A DNA stretch of 64,000 nt from Kalmanozyma brasiliensis GHG001 (taxonomy: Eukaryota > Basidiomycota > Ustilaginomycetes > Ustilaginales): NCBI RefSeq assembly GCF_000497045.1, contig NW_015961970.1:2137706-2201705 (forward strand). Reading direction: 5' to 3'. The number at the start of each line of letters is the position of its first letter. The first letter of the stretch is position 1. Shown here piece by piece: positions 45,361 to 55,290 of the stretch. A model generated the notes under the pieces. The model was not told where the DNA came from, did not search any database, and saw only the letters and a list, made by a program, of their open reading frames with translations. The translations under genes were made by a program, and so were the position numbers.

Positions 45361-47742
45361 ATGGCACAGCCCATCCGAATCAAGAAGTCAGCTGCTGCAG
45401 CTGCAGTTTCGTCCTCGTCACTCGCCGGCCCCTCTGCAAGCATTCAGACCGGCCCCAAGGCTACAGGTGATGCATCTGAAGCTCACACACAGAATGTTGT
45501 CGTTCTTGGCGGCTCATACGGTGGCATGCACGCGGCCACCGTCCTCGCACAGAAACTTCCACCAAGTCATCGTGTGATCCTCATCGAGCGCAACTCGCAC
45601 TTCAATCATCTCTACGTCTTCCCACGCTTCTCGGTCCTTCCTGGTCACGAGCACAAAGCTTTCATTCCCTATGCCAGCATCTTCAAAGATGCACCAGCCA
45701 GACCCACGTCAAATATCAAGCGCGGTCGTTCTACCGCCTCGCAGACAAAGCAGTCGAGTCGACAAGCAGCAGCGCCTGCAGCTGCTAGCACGACCCGCAA
45801 TGCGCTTGAGATGGGCTCCACCTCTTCCTCATCCGACGCAAAGCCTGGTTCATCACGCAGAGCTGCCGGCTCAGCTTCTACGCCCAGTTCCATGCCCGAC
45901 GTGCCCGAGGGCTCGCAGCTGAACGGCACATCTTCCTACACCTGTGCCGATGAAGACGGCACCGCATCTCGGTCCAACTCATCGGCTTCCTCGCGCGGTC
46001 ACTCTCAGGATAGCCGGCATTCGTCTCAGCTTTCGGCGTCCACTGAATCCAGTGGCGCGGACTCGGACTCCAACAGCTCTACCTACGATGCTGCCAGCAC
46101 TGCGGCATCCTCATACATCGAGACCGATATCAAGGTGGCTGGCCCTAAAGGCTTTGAATCAGAGCTTGCACACAATGCTGACACGGCGCGTCAGGAGGAA
46201 AAGCTCGGCCGTCCGGAGATTCAGGTCACCGAGCTTAGCGATGCTGTAGAAGACGGTCTGGATCTGGATGGCAACCACGAGGCAGACAGCGACGAAGAGG
46301 TCGCCCACGGGTTCGAGAGCTCGTCCCCTCACATTGTGTTGCAGGCGACCGTCACCGACATTTCGCCCACCCACGTCACGGTCACACCTACTTCGTCGTC
46401 ATCCTCGCACCACCTGTCGCAGTTCTCCAAGAAGAAGTCGCTGTGGGCGATCGACAGCGTTCAAATCCCCTACTCGCATCTGGTGTACGCGCTGGGCAGT
46501 CATCTTCCCGATCCGCTGCGCACCGAGGCGCGCTTTAAGGCCGATGGCACCAATTGGATGCGTGAGATTCAAGAGCGAATCAAGGGCTCGCAGGAGATCG
46601 TCCTCGTTGGCGGCGGTGCGCTGGGTGTTCAATTCGCCACCGACATTGCAGCTGTTCACCCAGGCAAGAAGGTGACGCTGATCCACTCAAGGAAGCAGCT
46701 GCTGCCCAACTTTGACGAGCGCGTGCACGATATTGCGTATCATCGCCTCAAGCAGCTCGGTGTCAATGTCGTTCTTGGTGAGCGACTGGCACTGACCGAG
46801 GGTTGTCCGCGAGGGTCGACAGTGCAGAGCTCGGCAGCAAACGCTGTCGGCGCCAATGGCACCGCCGTCGCAGCCAAGGCTGCCAAGCCCATCAAGGCAG
46901 AGGTCTGCGTGACAGGCGACGCGAAGGGCGAAGGCATTCAAGCGCATCAAGAAGGCATGTGCATTGGCAGCGGGCGCAAGCTCGTGCGAACCACTGGTGG
47001 CAAGTCCTTCGAATGCGACTTGCTGCTCCTCTGCACAGGTCAGCAGCCCAACTCATCGCTGATGGCCAAGCTCAGTCCAAGCTCGGTCGACCCGGGCAGC
47101 CGACTCGTGCGCGTCCACCGCAGCCTGCAAGTGGCTGTTCCCGATCCGCGCGATGCAGCTCAACAGCCGTTCGACGCTAAGCCACCGTGTGGCGACTGTG
47201 ACTGCTTCCTGGACAAGAAGGCCAACGGAGCCGAGCTAAATAGCGGCGAAGAGGGCCATCTCGCCGCGCATCTTGGACACGAGTCTGGCAAGCTGAGCAA
47301 CGTTTATGCCATCGGTGATGTCGCCGACGCATTCGGAGCGCTCAATGCGGGTTACCAGGCGTGGAACATGGCCGACGTTGCGACGGAGAACATTCTGCGC
47401 GATATCCAGGCCAAAACACCAACCTTGGCCCCCACTGACAAGGCGCAGGAGGCCAAGACCGAGATGCTCGAGTTCCAGCCTGCGGTGAACATGCTCAAGC
47501 TCAGTCTCGGGTTGGGCAAGATGGTCTTCCAGGGTCCTCCCATGGCAGAGGACACGCCAAAGGACAAGATCAACCCCGAAGAGACGGGCTCCCTGGATGG
47601 CGAGGGTGGCAAAGATCTCATTGTTGATGGCCGGATCCCCGGTAAGCCCGAGATCACGATCAAGGACGATCCGGCTGATCTGGGCGTAGAAGGTGTTTGG
47701 AGCTTCATGGCGAATCACGACACTAGCGACATGTTCAAGTGA
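45361..47742 (+). CDS. AIF/FSP1-like FAD-dependent NAD(P)H oxidoreductase
   Basis: A 793-aa protein. The FAD-binding Rossmann motif is VVVLGGSYGGMHAA (from about residue 45), followed by RVILIERNSHFNHLYVFPRF. A Ser/Thr/Ala/Glu-rich insertion of about 190 residues (about 115-310) interrupts the domain. The NAD(P)H-binding motif IVLVGGGALGVQFATDIA (about 412) and LLLLCTGQQPNS come next. The C-terminal FAD-contact motif VYAIGDVADAFGALNAGYQA closes the fold. The layout fits the AIFM2/FSP1/AMID group and the related type II NADH dehydrogenases; the electron acceptor, perhaps a quinone, is inferred. The only usable start is the ATG at 45361, though the frame is open 345 nt further upstream. Confidence 0.82.
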   Translation: MAQPIRIKKSAAAAAVSSSSLAGPSASIQTGPKATGDASEAHTQNVVVLGGSYGGMHAATVLAQKLPPSHRVILIERNSHFNHLYVFPRFSVLPGHEHKAFIPYASIFKDAPARPTSNIKRGRSTASQTKQSSRQAAAPAAASTTRNALEMGSTSSSSDAKPGSSRRAAGSASTPSSMPDVPEGSQLNGTSSYTCADEDGTASRSNSSASSRGHSQDSRHSSQLSASTESSGADSDSNSSTYDAASTAASSYIETDIKVAGPKGFESELAHNADTARQEEKLGRPEIQVTELSDAVEDGLDLDGNHEADSDEEVAHGFESSSPHIVLQATVTDISPTHVTVTPTSSSSSHHLSQFSKKKSLWAIDSVQIPYSHLVYALGSHLPDPLRTEARFKADGTNWMREIQERIKGSQEIVLVGGGALGVQFATDIAAVHPGKKVTLIHSRKQLLPNFDERVHDIAYHRLKQLGVNVVLGERLALTEGCPRGSTVQSSAANAVGANGTAVAAKAAKPIKAEVCVTGDAKGEGIQAHQEGMCIGSGRKLVRTTGGKSFECDLLLLCTGQQPNSSLMAKLSPSSVDPGSRLVRVHRSLQVAVPDPRDAAQQPFDAKPPCGDCDCFLDKKANGAELNSGEEGHLAAHLGHESGKLSNVYAIGDVADAFGALNAGYQAWNMADVATENILRDIQAKTPTLAPTDKAQEAKTEMLEFQPAVNMLKLSLGLGKMVFQGPPMAEDTPKDKINPEETGSLDGEGGKDLIVDGRIPGKPEITIKDDPADLGVEGVWSFMANHDTSDMFK

Positions 47743-48644
47743 GCCAAAACCCTCGCATAACAATCTACATAACCACACTTCGGGGTGATTGCGCCTGATG
47801 TCAAGATGTATGGTGAGTATGTGAAGTGAGCACCGGCAATCAAGGAGGGGCGTCCAGTCGCGCGGTGGTGCGGAGATTTAAGGGTGTAACCGATTTGATT
47901 GTCCGCTGTGAAATCGATTAGGCTTCTCTTTCTCTACCAGCGGCCTGGAACCGCAAAACTTTTTAGCTTTGGCTTTGGGTTGCAGGTCCTGCTCGCGTGC
48001 TCCAACACAAACGGCAAATTTAGGGTTTGAAACAGGCACCGTCGAGCATCAGACAAAAGAATGATGCTCGCTCGATGACCATCATCAAACACAGACCCTT
48101 GCATCGACCCTGCACGGCACAGACCCTGCGCTGACGCTCGATTCGGCACGCTTCGTCGACCCAGATGGCCTTAGAGGCCGTGTGGGCGGCATGGTCGAGC
48201 CCCCAGCGTCGCCTCTTTTGCCGTGCTCCCTGCACGCCAACGCGTCGACGGTGCCGCTCGACAATGGATGGCGGCTCTGTAAGCAAGACTTGCTCGTGAG
48301 AAACGATCACAACGCTACATGACTTCGAGTGGTGACGGCTGCCGACTGCAGTGAAGAGTTGAGCTTGAGCGAACTCTGCGGTGTTCCAGCGGCCACAAAA
48401 GCACCGAGCTGTTCACTCGTCGACTGCCCCTCTCGTGCTGTCAAAATGAGACAGCTGTGGCCTGGGACGAGAGAGCCAAATGGGAAAAAGCGCTTTGAAA
48501 TCGACTTGACCGAGATGCAAGCGAGCTGCTCGCACGGTCAAAAGCGAGGTGTGAAGCGCAGCAGCCACGCCTCATTTTAGGCTCAGGACTGCAAAAAAGC
48601 CACACAAATCTGAAAACCCTGTTTTTGGTGGCTCACCGACAACC

Positions 48645-48685
48645 CTGCTGCTGCCTGCTGCTGCTGCTTGCTGCTCGCTGCTGCA
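48645..48685. repeat. Imperfect (CTG)n repeat
   Basis: About 13 CTG/TGC units with single-base interruptions, in the upstream region of the 1304-aa gene. Confidence 0.75.
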
Positions 48686-49119
48686 GTCCGTCACTGTGGC
48701 AATACAACTGCAGCGAGCAGCTGCAACACCATAACCCACCATTTCAAACACTCACACTCTCATTCGACAGTGTCACACGCACACCTCATCACCCACTTTC
48801 TCTCATCACACGCCATTGTCATTGTCACACGCTCCGCTCCTCGTCTCACTATCACGCAGCACTGGCGCAATCTACACCACGACGCGCTACTCCACCACGC
48901 CTACTGCCATCCTCACCACCTGCAAGCATACACAACTCTAATTCCACTCCTGCACAACATCAAAGTTCACCACTTGCATCGAGGCCGCCCATTCAGAACC
49001 GCATCAACGCTACCAATCGACCACCTGCAGATACTCGGATCGACATCAGCTTCACCCAGCGCACTCCGGATACCACCCTCGCTGTGAGCTGTGATCCGAC
49101 GCAGCTCATCGACTAGTGC

Positions 49120-49152
49120 ATGGTTCCCATTTTCTTCGTCTTGACCCAGTGA
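49120..49152 (+). promoter_or_regulatory. Possible 10-residue uORF
   Basis: An ATG at 49120 opens ten codons and a TGA, ending 25 nt before the main start at 49178. It lies in the presumed leader and could restrain translation. Confidence 0.3.
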
Positions 49153-49177
49153 GGCGTCAAGAGCCCATCCATAAGCC

Positions 49178-52100
49178 ATGGCGTCTGACTACTTCGGTCA
49201 ACGCTCGGAAGACTCGTCCTCCTCTTCCAGCATCACCATCACATCACGCACAGCGTGCCAGACCCCATCACAGGATACGACTGCCAGTTCGACTGGTCCA
49301 CCGTCTCGCTCTTCGTCCGCTTCGTCCGCTTCTACGGAGCCCGACAGCTATGCCGGCGCCTCATATGATGTCAAAGGAAAGCGCAGAGCCAGCCAAGACG
49401 ACGAGCACGATCTCTCGGGCGCAATACACCGTCTCTCCGTTGAGCCTGAATCGTCTCTGACGCCGACCCAGAACGTATCTTCAACACAAGAATCTCCTAC
49501 GTCGATAGTTGACTTCATGGCATCTCGGCTACCACCAGCAGCTCGCAAAGGTTTGGCAGCCCCAGTGGACAGAGAACGACGCATCAGGAAAGGTCGAGAC
49601 ATGTCTTCCAGATCTGTCGCCCCCAGCCCGCTGCGGTCTGCTTTGAACACTTCGCCAACCACAGCCAGCGCATCTCAATTCGCCTCCCTGCTCGGCCAGC
49701 CAACAGCCGTCTCAGCCTCGCTCTCTGCGCCTGACAAGAGCTCTGCCGCAGCAACCTCCGCCGCACTTCCCTCGTTGTACAAGGCAAGCAGGGGGCGCAG
49801 CATGAATGTCAGTCCCAGTCGCAGATGGGATCGACGCGGTGCTAGCGCTACCGTGCTCAGCGGAGCAAGTGCGAGCGGCAGTGGGGGTGAAGGCGACGAC
49901 CCAAGTGACGACGACATCGACAACAGTCGAATGCGTTCGTCCAGTCGTCGTCTCTCGGTCGCCAAAGAAGAGGCTCTTTTCCCTCCAGACGATGACTCGC
50001 CGCCGTTCTCTCCATCAGAAGAGGTCGGTAATCCAGTCGATGCGCCTCCACAGGGACGTCGGCGCTCTAGGCGCTGGTCCAGCATCGAGCGTGAACGCAG
50101 ACGAGGAATGCGCATCCTTTTGCAGGAGCATTCGACTCAGCTCGGCGACTCTGTGTCCACTCTCAAACCTTCTCGCCGCGAATCCTCCAGTCGTGGTCGA
50201 ACGCGCTCGACGCTTCAGAGCTCCAGCACTGCGGAAGACGATGACTCCGACGTGGATCTGTCAAGCTCGCTATCGAGTTGTTCCAGCAGTTGCGATCGCG
50301 CGTACGTCCCAAGAAGGGGCGATACCGCTGCCATTCCCATCACAGGTACTCGAAGTCGCTCAAAGCTTGCAAGCGAAATCGCGTCGACCGCTTCGGTAAG
50401 CGCTGCCTCCAGCCAGGGTAACGTTCCATCTTCCATGGATGACAGTGATGACCCTTCGCCGGCAGCATCCACTCCTTCCACCTCGCTTGTCCAGCGAAGC
50501 CCTCCCGGCTTGGCTGCTCTCAAGCCCATCATCGCTATCCCGGTGACTTCCGAGGCCGACCCTCTTCTGGGCCTAGCCACCCCGAGCGTCGAGGACATGA
50601 TCCAAGTAGACAAGGTCGAATTCTTCCCAGAGGAAGCCATCACTGCACAGCTTGCCTCGGACAAGACCAAGCGCAAGACGTCTCCAAAGCGAGCCAAGAA
50701 GTCATCTTGGATCATTGGCGATTTCGAAAGCGAGCCAGAAAGTGATGACGAGCCAAGATCTGCACAAAACAAGCTCGATACAGCTCGTAAAAGTAGCAAC
50801 GCCACTGCTCTCAACGCATCGCCTCCTTCGCCCACAGCCAGCAGCTACCAGGCCCGCCTTGCCAGTCTGCAAAGTCAACTGCGCATCTGGTCTCGTACTC
50901 CGGAAGCGCCCGCGGCTCCTCGAGTCCGCGAGACGTCTTCTGGCTCAGAAGGACAGACCGACACGGAGGCTGACACCAAGGACGCCGACTCGGCCAGCTC
51001 CAGTCTCTTGTCTGCCAGCTGGCGGAATCTGACACGACTTCCGAACCTGATTCTGCTGCCTGGTCTGGCCGCAAGGCAAGCACGCGAGTCTCTTGCTGCA
51101 TCGGCTAAGGCTCAGGACGGAACTACAGGAAGCGACGGCAAGGAAGCATCCGCCCCCACATCCGAGAATGACTTTGCGCAGATCTACCGCCTCGCAAGCT
51201 CATCTCAGGGTTCTTCTGACGAGTCGGTGTTGCAGGCACAGCGCAACGCTGCCATCAAGACGGGTCGACCGCCGTCCCCGTCACCTCCTACCTCGCTTCT
51301 AGGCTCTCGACAGAGCAGCGACGACAGCATTAGCACCACTGATCAAGCCTACTCGGCCCGCAACCCATCGAATGCCTCGCGCAGTGGAAGAGGTGTTGCG
51401 TCGCCTTTGGAAGCCGATCGGGACCCGTCAGCCTACGTCTCTGGCCTCGGCCAGCCCATTGACCCAGACACCGAGCTGTCTTCCGTGGTGCAGCTGCAGA
51501 CCTTCCGCAGTCGAAGCCGGAGCAGGCCTGCCGACCCAGCACACAGAGGACGTGGGGCCGCACAGTCGCGCTCGTACCGCCATCAAGATAGGCACGACGA
51601 TGCGCGCGGCCCACGGTCACCCAAGCAGCTCGGCCAAGCGATCGAGTTGGAGCCCACAGAGGAGGAGAAGGAGAATGCACCGGCTGCCACCGCAGATAGG
51701 CCAGGCGCAGGTGGAGCGACAGGTGCGCTCGCCATCCAGATTCCAAGCCCGACCCGTCAGAGTCGGCGAGACTTGTTTGCTGATGGACCCGCCCCAACAG
51801 ATACCGCCTCTGCGCCCACCTCGCCGACCTTCCGCAAAGGCGCGTTGTCATCTGCGTCGAGTGCAGACGAGGCGGACGCACCATCTCCACCTCGCGCAGG
51901 CGAGGGCTCGGAGAGTAGTTCCGTCGACGCCGATGGCTTCCGCATTGTCCGACGGCGACCGCACCGAAGGTTTTCTGGTTCCAAATCGCTCAGGCCCAAG
52001 GTGGACGCGCTGGTGCCTCAGGGTTTCTCTGCATTCGCGGGAGAAGACGGAGATGAGAAAGTGGGGGACTCAGACTCTGACGGAGATGCGACTCCTTCGC

Positions 52101-53092
52101 CTGCCCAATCACGCAGAAACCGAGGTCGTCGGGGTCGCAACTCTTCGCCTCGCCGCTCCAACCGTCAATGCGCAGTGGGTCTCTTCGGCGGAGGCGGCGC
52201 GACTTCGAACGAACCGCCGTCGACTCCTCGTTCTCGCTTCGGTGGTCGCCGAGAAGGTTCGAATCTGGGAATGTCTACTCCTATTCGCACCGTTCGATCC
52301 TCGCCTGATCTCACGTACGCTGCCGCGGCTGCCGCTGCCGCGTCTGCTCGTGATGGCGATGCGGACAACCAAGACGCGATTCAGGATGACCCTTCACCAC
52401 CTCGTGGCTCCAGGGGACGCCGAGGAGCCGTCAAAGTGGTCGCGTCATCTGTCGGTCAACGGGCCTCGATGGCGCAGCCTCTGCTCCTTGCGGGCGTCGA
52501 GGGGGTCGGTCGTGGACCCTCTTACCCGCCTCGCGCTGTCGAGATCCTTGAAGATGGATCGAACAGCCCAGATGCTATAGAGCAAGACGCGACCACCTCA
52601 TCCGCAGCACAGGGCAGTCGCGGACGAAGCACCTCAACCACTTCCTGCGGCAGTGCCTCTCCGCAACCCTTCCGTTTCCGCCTACTCAGCAACTCATCGC
52701 ATCTGCTCATGCTCTCGCTCGAGCTGGATATGATCAAGAAGCAGAAAATCTCGGCGCCACTCAAGCCGCGGTGGGGCAAACACCGGGCGAACGACTTCAA
52801 CCCTCTACCCTCGACCATCTCGTACTCGTCGACGTCGGCGTTATTCGCCCCGTCGAGCTATCTTCGCTCGCCATTCTCGGGTGATGCCAGTGCGGGCGAG
52901 TGCGACGATGGTGACTGTCAGCCGTGCACCGAACCCAAGGGCGTCAGCCGAGGCAGGGCAAACAAGCCTGGCGCGTCGGTCAGCACCATCGGCGGCGGCC
53001 TCAGGGATCCGAGCAGCAGACTTCGATTCTCGTGGAAGCTCACCGATATCGCTTCCGCCCTCGACGGCGCCCCTACCCCCACCAGAGGCTGA
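49178..53092 (+). CDS. Hypothetical Ser-rich disordered protein (1304 aa)
   Basis: An uninterrupted 1304-codon frame without a recognised family. Almost all of it is low complexity: Ser, Pro, Arg, Asp and Ala runs, many SP and RRxS phosphosite-like motifs, a poly-Ala tract at about 1048-1056 and RNRGRRGRNSSPRRS near 990. More ordered islands are VEDMIQVDKVEFFPEEAITA (about 472) and a C-terminal stretch, LLSNSSHLLMLSLELDMIKK followed by a KPRWGKHR motif (about 1170-1205). These islands are the likeliest functional parts. There is no signal peptide, membrane segment or zinc-binding motif. It is probably a nuclear or cytoplasmic phosphoprotein of regulatory type, but this is inference. Its codon usage and G/C-ending codons look like those of its neighbours. 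Confidence 0.75.
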   Translation: MASDYFGQRSEDSSSSSSITITSRTACQTPSQDTTASSTGPPSRSSSASSASTEPDSYAGASYDVKGKRRASQDDEHDLSGAIHRLSVEPESSLTPTQNVSSTQESPTSIVDFMASRLPPAARKGLAAPVDRERRIRKGRDMSSRSVAPSPLRSALNTSPTTASASQFASLLGQPTAVSASLSAPDKSSAAATSAALPSLYKASRGRSMNVSPSRRWDRRGASATVLSGASASGSGGEGDDPSDDDIDNSRMRSSSRRLSVAKEEALFPPDDDSPPFSPSEEVGNPVDAPPQGRRRSRRWSSIERERRRGMRILLQEHSTQLGDSVSTLKPSRRESSSRGRTRSTLQSSSTAEDDDSDVDLSSSLSSCSSSCDRAYVPRRGDTAAIPITGTRSRSKLASEIASTASVSAASSQGNVPSSMDDSDDPSPAASTPSTSLVQRSPPGLAALKPIIAIPVTSEADPLLGLATPSVEDMIQVDKVEFFPEEAITAQLASDKTKRKTSPKRAKKSSWIIGDFESEPESDDEPRSAQNKLDTARKSSNATALNASPPSPTASSYQARLASLQSQLRIWSRTPEAPAAPRVRETSSGSEGQTDTEADTKDADSASSSLLSASWRNLTRLPNLILLPGLAARQARESLAASAKAQDGTTGSDGKEASAPTSENDFAQIYRLASSSQGSSDESVLQAQRNAAIKTGRPPSPSPPTSLLGSRQSSDDSISTTDQAYSARNPSNASRSGRGVASPLEADRDPSAYVSGLGQPIDPDTELSSVVQLQTFRSRSRSRPADPAHRGRGAAQSRSYRHQDRHDDARGPRSPKQLGQAIELEPTEEEKENAPAATADRPGAGGATGALAIQIPSPTRQSRRDLFADGPAPTDTASAPTSPTFRKGALSSASSADEADAPSPPRAGEGSESSSVDADGFRIVRRRPHRRFSGSKSLRPKVDALVPQGFSAFAGEDGDEKVGDSDSDGDATPSPAQSRRNRGRRGRNSSPRRSNRQCAVGLFGGGGATSNEPPSTPRSRFGGRREGSNLGMSTPIRTVRSSPDLTYAAAAAAAASARDGDADNQDAIQDDPSPPRGSRGRRGAVKVVASSVGQRASMAQPLLLAGVEGVGRGPSYPPRAVEILEDGSNSPDAIEQDATTSSAAQGSRGRSTSTTSCGSASPQPFRFRLLSNSSHLLMLSLELDMIKKQKISAPLKPRWGKHRANDFNPLPSTISYSSTSALFAPSSYLRSPFSGDASAGECDDGDCQPCTEPKGVSRGRANKPGASVSTIGGGLRDPSSRLRFSWKLTDIASALDGAPTPTRG

Positions 53093-53306
53093 GAGCTCTG
53101 TTCAGTGCACATTTGTATTTTTTTCCCCGTTTTGTTCTTCGCATGCATGTTCAATAGATTGTTTCTTCCGTTCATCACGAGCGTCACTGTGCGATGCGAG
53201 CCGGAGCGATGGCACTTCGTGGCACGATGACCGTGAGTGCGTTGGACAAGATCAAGCACAATGCGATTGGTATAGACGGAGCGAATATAAAGTGAACAAA
53301 GTGGAT

Positions 53307-55124
53307 CTAGGCGGTTCTTGCGGGCACTTCGGCGCTGCTATCGTCTCCCGAGATCGAGTTGGCGCGCGAGACGTTCCTGCTGGCCGCTCTGCTGGCGTTC
53401 CTGCTAGCATTGCGAGAAGCAGCATGCTGCGAGGTGTGGAACGAGTTCTGTCGGCTGCCCAGCCCGGTGACGGGTCTCTTGTGCGCACCGGTGAGTCTCT
53501 CCTTGTGCCCATCTCTCGTGGTTGCACCCTGTCGCTCGGCGTTGAGCTGCTGTGCAAACGGCGAGCGCTTGCGCAACACAGGTCCCTTCCAATAGATCAC
53601 ATACACGGCGGCAACCAGCACCGTAGCGATGCAGAAGAGGATCGTCGAGGCGTACTCGAGGTTTCGCCCTTTGGACGCGCCGATGTTGGTATAGAATGGG
53701 GTGGCAGGGATGGTGAGGACGCCGGCTAGGAAGTCGCGACTCCACCCGTTGCCACCTGTCGCCGAGGCGGAGTATGGTCCGTAGGCGGCGATCATGTAGT
53801 CGATGGTGCTGCCGTAGATGGAGAAGTTGGCGATGCCGATGCAGGCAGCGAAGACCATAGTGCCGATCCAGTGCACGGGAGGTCCCACGGACGTCCATGC
53901 AAACCCAATGAGTCCGATCGGCAAGAGAGGCGCAACGAAGAGCAACCAGTACAGACGCGACTCAAATTGCGCATGCTCGCTGTCCGGTTTCGCCGCCTTG
54001 ACCTTTTTCATGTGCCCGATGGCAACGATGTAGATGCCGTAGCCGATGAAGTAGCCGACCAGCAGGGGAAGGAAAGCAAGCCCGATAGCGACGGTGCTGA
54101 AGTTCCACTGCTTGTAGACGAGCGAGTAGGATTGGAGGAAGATGAAGATCAGCGCGTCGCTGAAACCGGACAGCAGAGAGAGGACGAGGACGATGGGCTC
54201 GGTGAGGAACATGTGGAATGGTCGAATCCAGGTGACGAGGATCTCTTTTGCTGAAAAGCGCTCTTTGAAGGGACGCAGCTCGTTGGGGCCGTATACGTTG
54301 GGGCTTTGGCCCGACTTGCGGCGTTTCTTGGCGATGCGGTCCATCATGATGGTCGAACGGGTCTCGGGGACGAGGAAGAGATGGGCGAGCTGAACAGCGC
54401 CTCCGAAGATTAGCTGGATCCAGATGGTCCATCGCCAACTGAGGTTGGCCTCGACGAATCCACCGACGACGGGACCCAGCACAGAGCCACCAACGGAGGA
54501 GAAAACGACATATGCGACAGCGTACTGCTGCGTATCCGCATCCCACATGTCGGCGATCATACCCAGCGTCACCGATCCGCCCGCCGACGAGAGGCCTCCG
54601 AGGAAGCGGCCCACCATGATGGATGCAAAGTTGGGCGCCAGTGCCACGGGCAGCTGCCAGATGTTGACCAAGAACAGGCTCAGCTGCAAGATGGGCTTCC
54701 TCCCCACCTCTTCCGACCAGGGCGCCCACAGCTCGCATCCAAACGCATACGCCACCAAGAAAATCATGGCACCACATCTCGCAGCTTGGAGACTGACGCC
54801 GAACTCGTCCGAGATTCCCTGCAGGCCGTTGGAGTAGAGCGAGGTGTTGAAGTTCATCGACACCTGGATCCAAAAGATGATGGTGAGGATCATCCACTTC
54901 TTCCATGTGGGGAAAGAATAGCCAAGCTCATCGTAGCATTCGTCCTCGGTGATCTCGACCTTGCCATCGGAGCGCATGCGGGTGAGGGTGGTGTCGAGCT
55001 TCTCTGCGTCGAAGTGGGCGCGAGCGTGGCCGGCCTCGGAGGGTGCGGTCGTGGTGTTGGCTTGGGTGCCGCCTGGCGTGGAGGAAGCAGGCGGCGAGCC
55101 GCTGGGTGGTCGTTTCTCGTCCAT
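53307..55124 (-). CDS. MFS multidrug:H+ antiporter (DHA1-type)
   Basis: A 605-aa membrane protein with a 75-residue cytosolic N-terminus and 12 predicted membrane segments. The loop 2-3 motif is WSEEVGRKPIL (motif A form). The antiporter motif C reads SVLGPVVGGFVE. LSWRWTIWIQLIFGG then VPETRSTIMMDRIAKKRRK is typical of the Tpo/Flr1/Cyh-resistance group. A large central loop separates the halves, and the C-terminal tail is Ser/Arg/Asn-rich with repeated SRNASR-like units. It probably exports drugs, polyamines or small metabolites at the plasma membrane; the substrate is unknown. The ATG at 55124 is the first. A TATA box and a CGG-type palindrome lie upstream. Confidence 0.87.
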   Translation of the reverse strand: MDEKRPPSGSPPASSTPGGTQANTTTAPSEAGHARAHFDAEKLDTTLTRMRSDGKVEITEDECYDELGYSFPTWKKWMILTIIFWIQVSMNFNTSLYSNGLQGISDEFGVSLQAARCGAMIFLVAYAFGCELWAPWSEEVGRKPILQLSLFLVNIWQLPVALAPNFASIMVGRFLGGLSSAGGSVTLGMIADMWDADTQQYAVAYVVFSSVGGSVLGPVVGGFVEANLSWRWTIWIQLIFGGAVQLAHLFLVPETRSTIMMDRIAKKRRKSGQSPNVYGPNELRPFKERFSAKEILVTWIRPFHMFLTEPIVLVLSLLSGFSDALIFIFLQSYSLVYKQWNFSTVAIGLAFLPLLVGYFIGYGIYIVAIGHMKKVKAAKPDSEHAQFESRLYWLLFVAPLLPIGLIGFAWTSVGPPVHWIGTMVFAACIGIANFSIYGSTIDYMIAAYGPYSASATGGNGWSRDFLAGVLTIPATPFYTNIGASKGRNLEYASTILFCIATVLVAAVYVIYWKGPVLRKRSPFAQQLNAERQGATTRDGHKERLTGAHKRPVTGLGSRQNSFHTSQHAASRNASRNASRAASRNVSRANSISGDDSSAEVPARTA

Positions 55125-55203
55125 GATGTCGAGCTAGGGGGACAAGGACCTGGCAGAGATTTGTAAAGGGGGGAGAACAAGGACCAAGATTCAAGGATCA
55201 ACC

Positions 55204-55211
55204 ATTATAAG
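55204..55211 (-). promoter_or_regulatory. TATA-like box of the MFS transporter
   Basis: CTTATAAT on the minus strand, about 80-87 bp upstream of the ATG at 55124. Confidence 0.45.
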
Positions 55212-55277
55212 ATGGGCGGTCCGAGGGGGCGGGGGGCTGCTAACTATAGCCTTTTCATTCGTGGGAACTTCCCCAGA

Positions 55278-55290
55278 CCGGACCCTCCGG
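55278..55290. promoter_or_regulatory. CCGGA-N3-TCCGG palindrome
   Basis: CCGGACCCTCCGG has perfect 5-bp arms and lies about 155 bp upstream of the transporter ATG. Its half-sites (TCCGG/CCGGA) recall those bound by Zn2Cys6 drug-resistance regulators. Confidence 0.3.

Larger units (their letters stand above)
47743..49177. other. Interval between the oxidoreductase and the disordered orphan
   Basis: This 1435-bp interval between two plus-strand genes has no convincing ORF. It contains ACTTTTTAGCTTTGG near 47959 (the reverse of the A-tract motif), a CTG/TGC repeat at 48645, a long CA/CT-rich leader-like tract (48730-49090) and a short uORF at 49120. Confidence 0.5.

Noticed and set aside
52250..52270. 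tRNA B-box-like GGTTCGAATC
   Set aside because: It lies inside the 1304-aa coding frame with no matching acceptor stem or A-box upstream. A similar hit in RAD5 near 3272 was rejected for the same reason.
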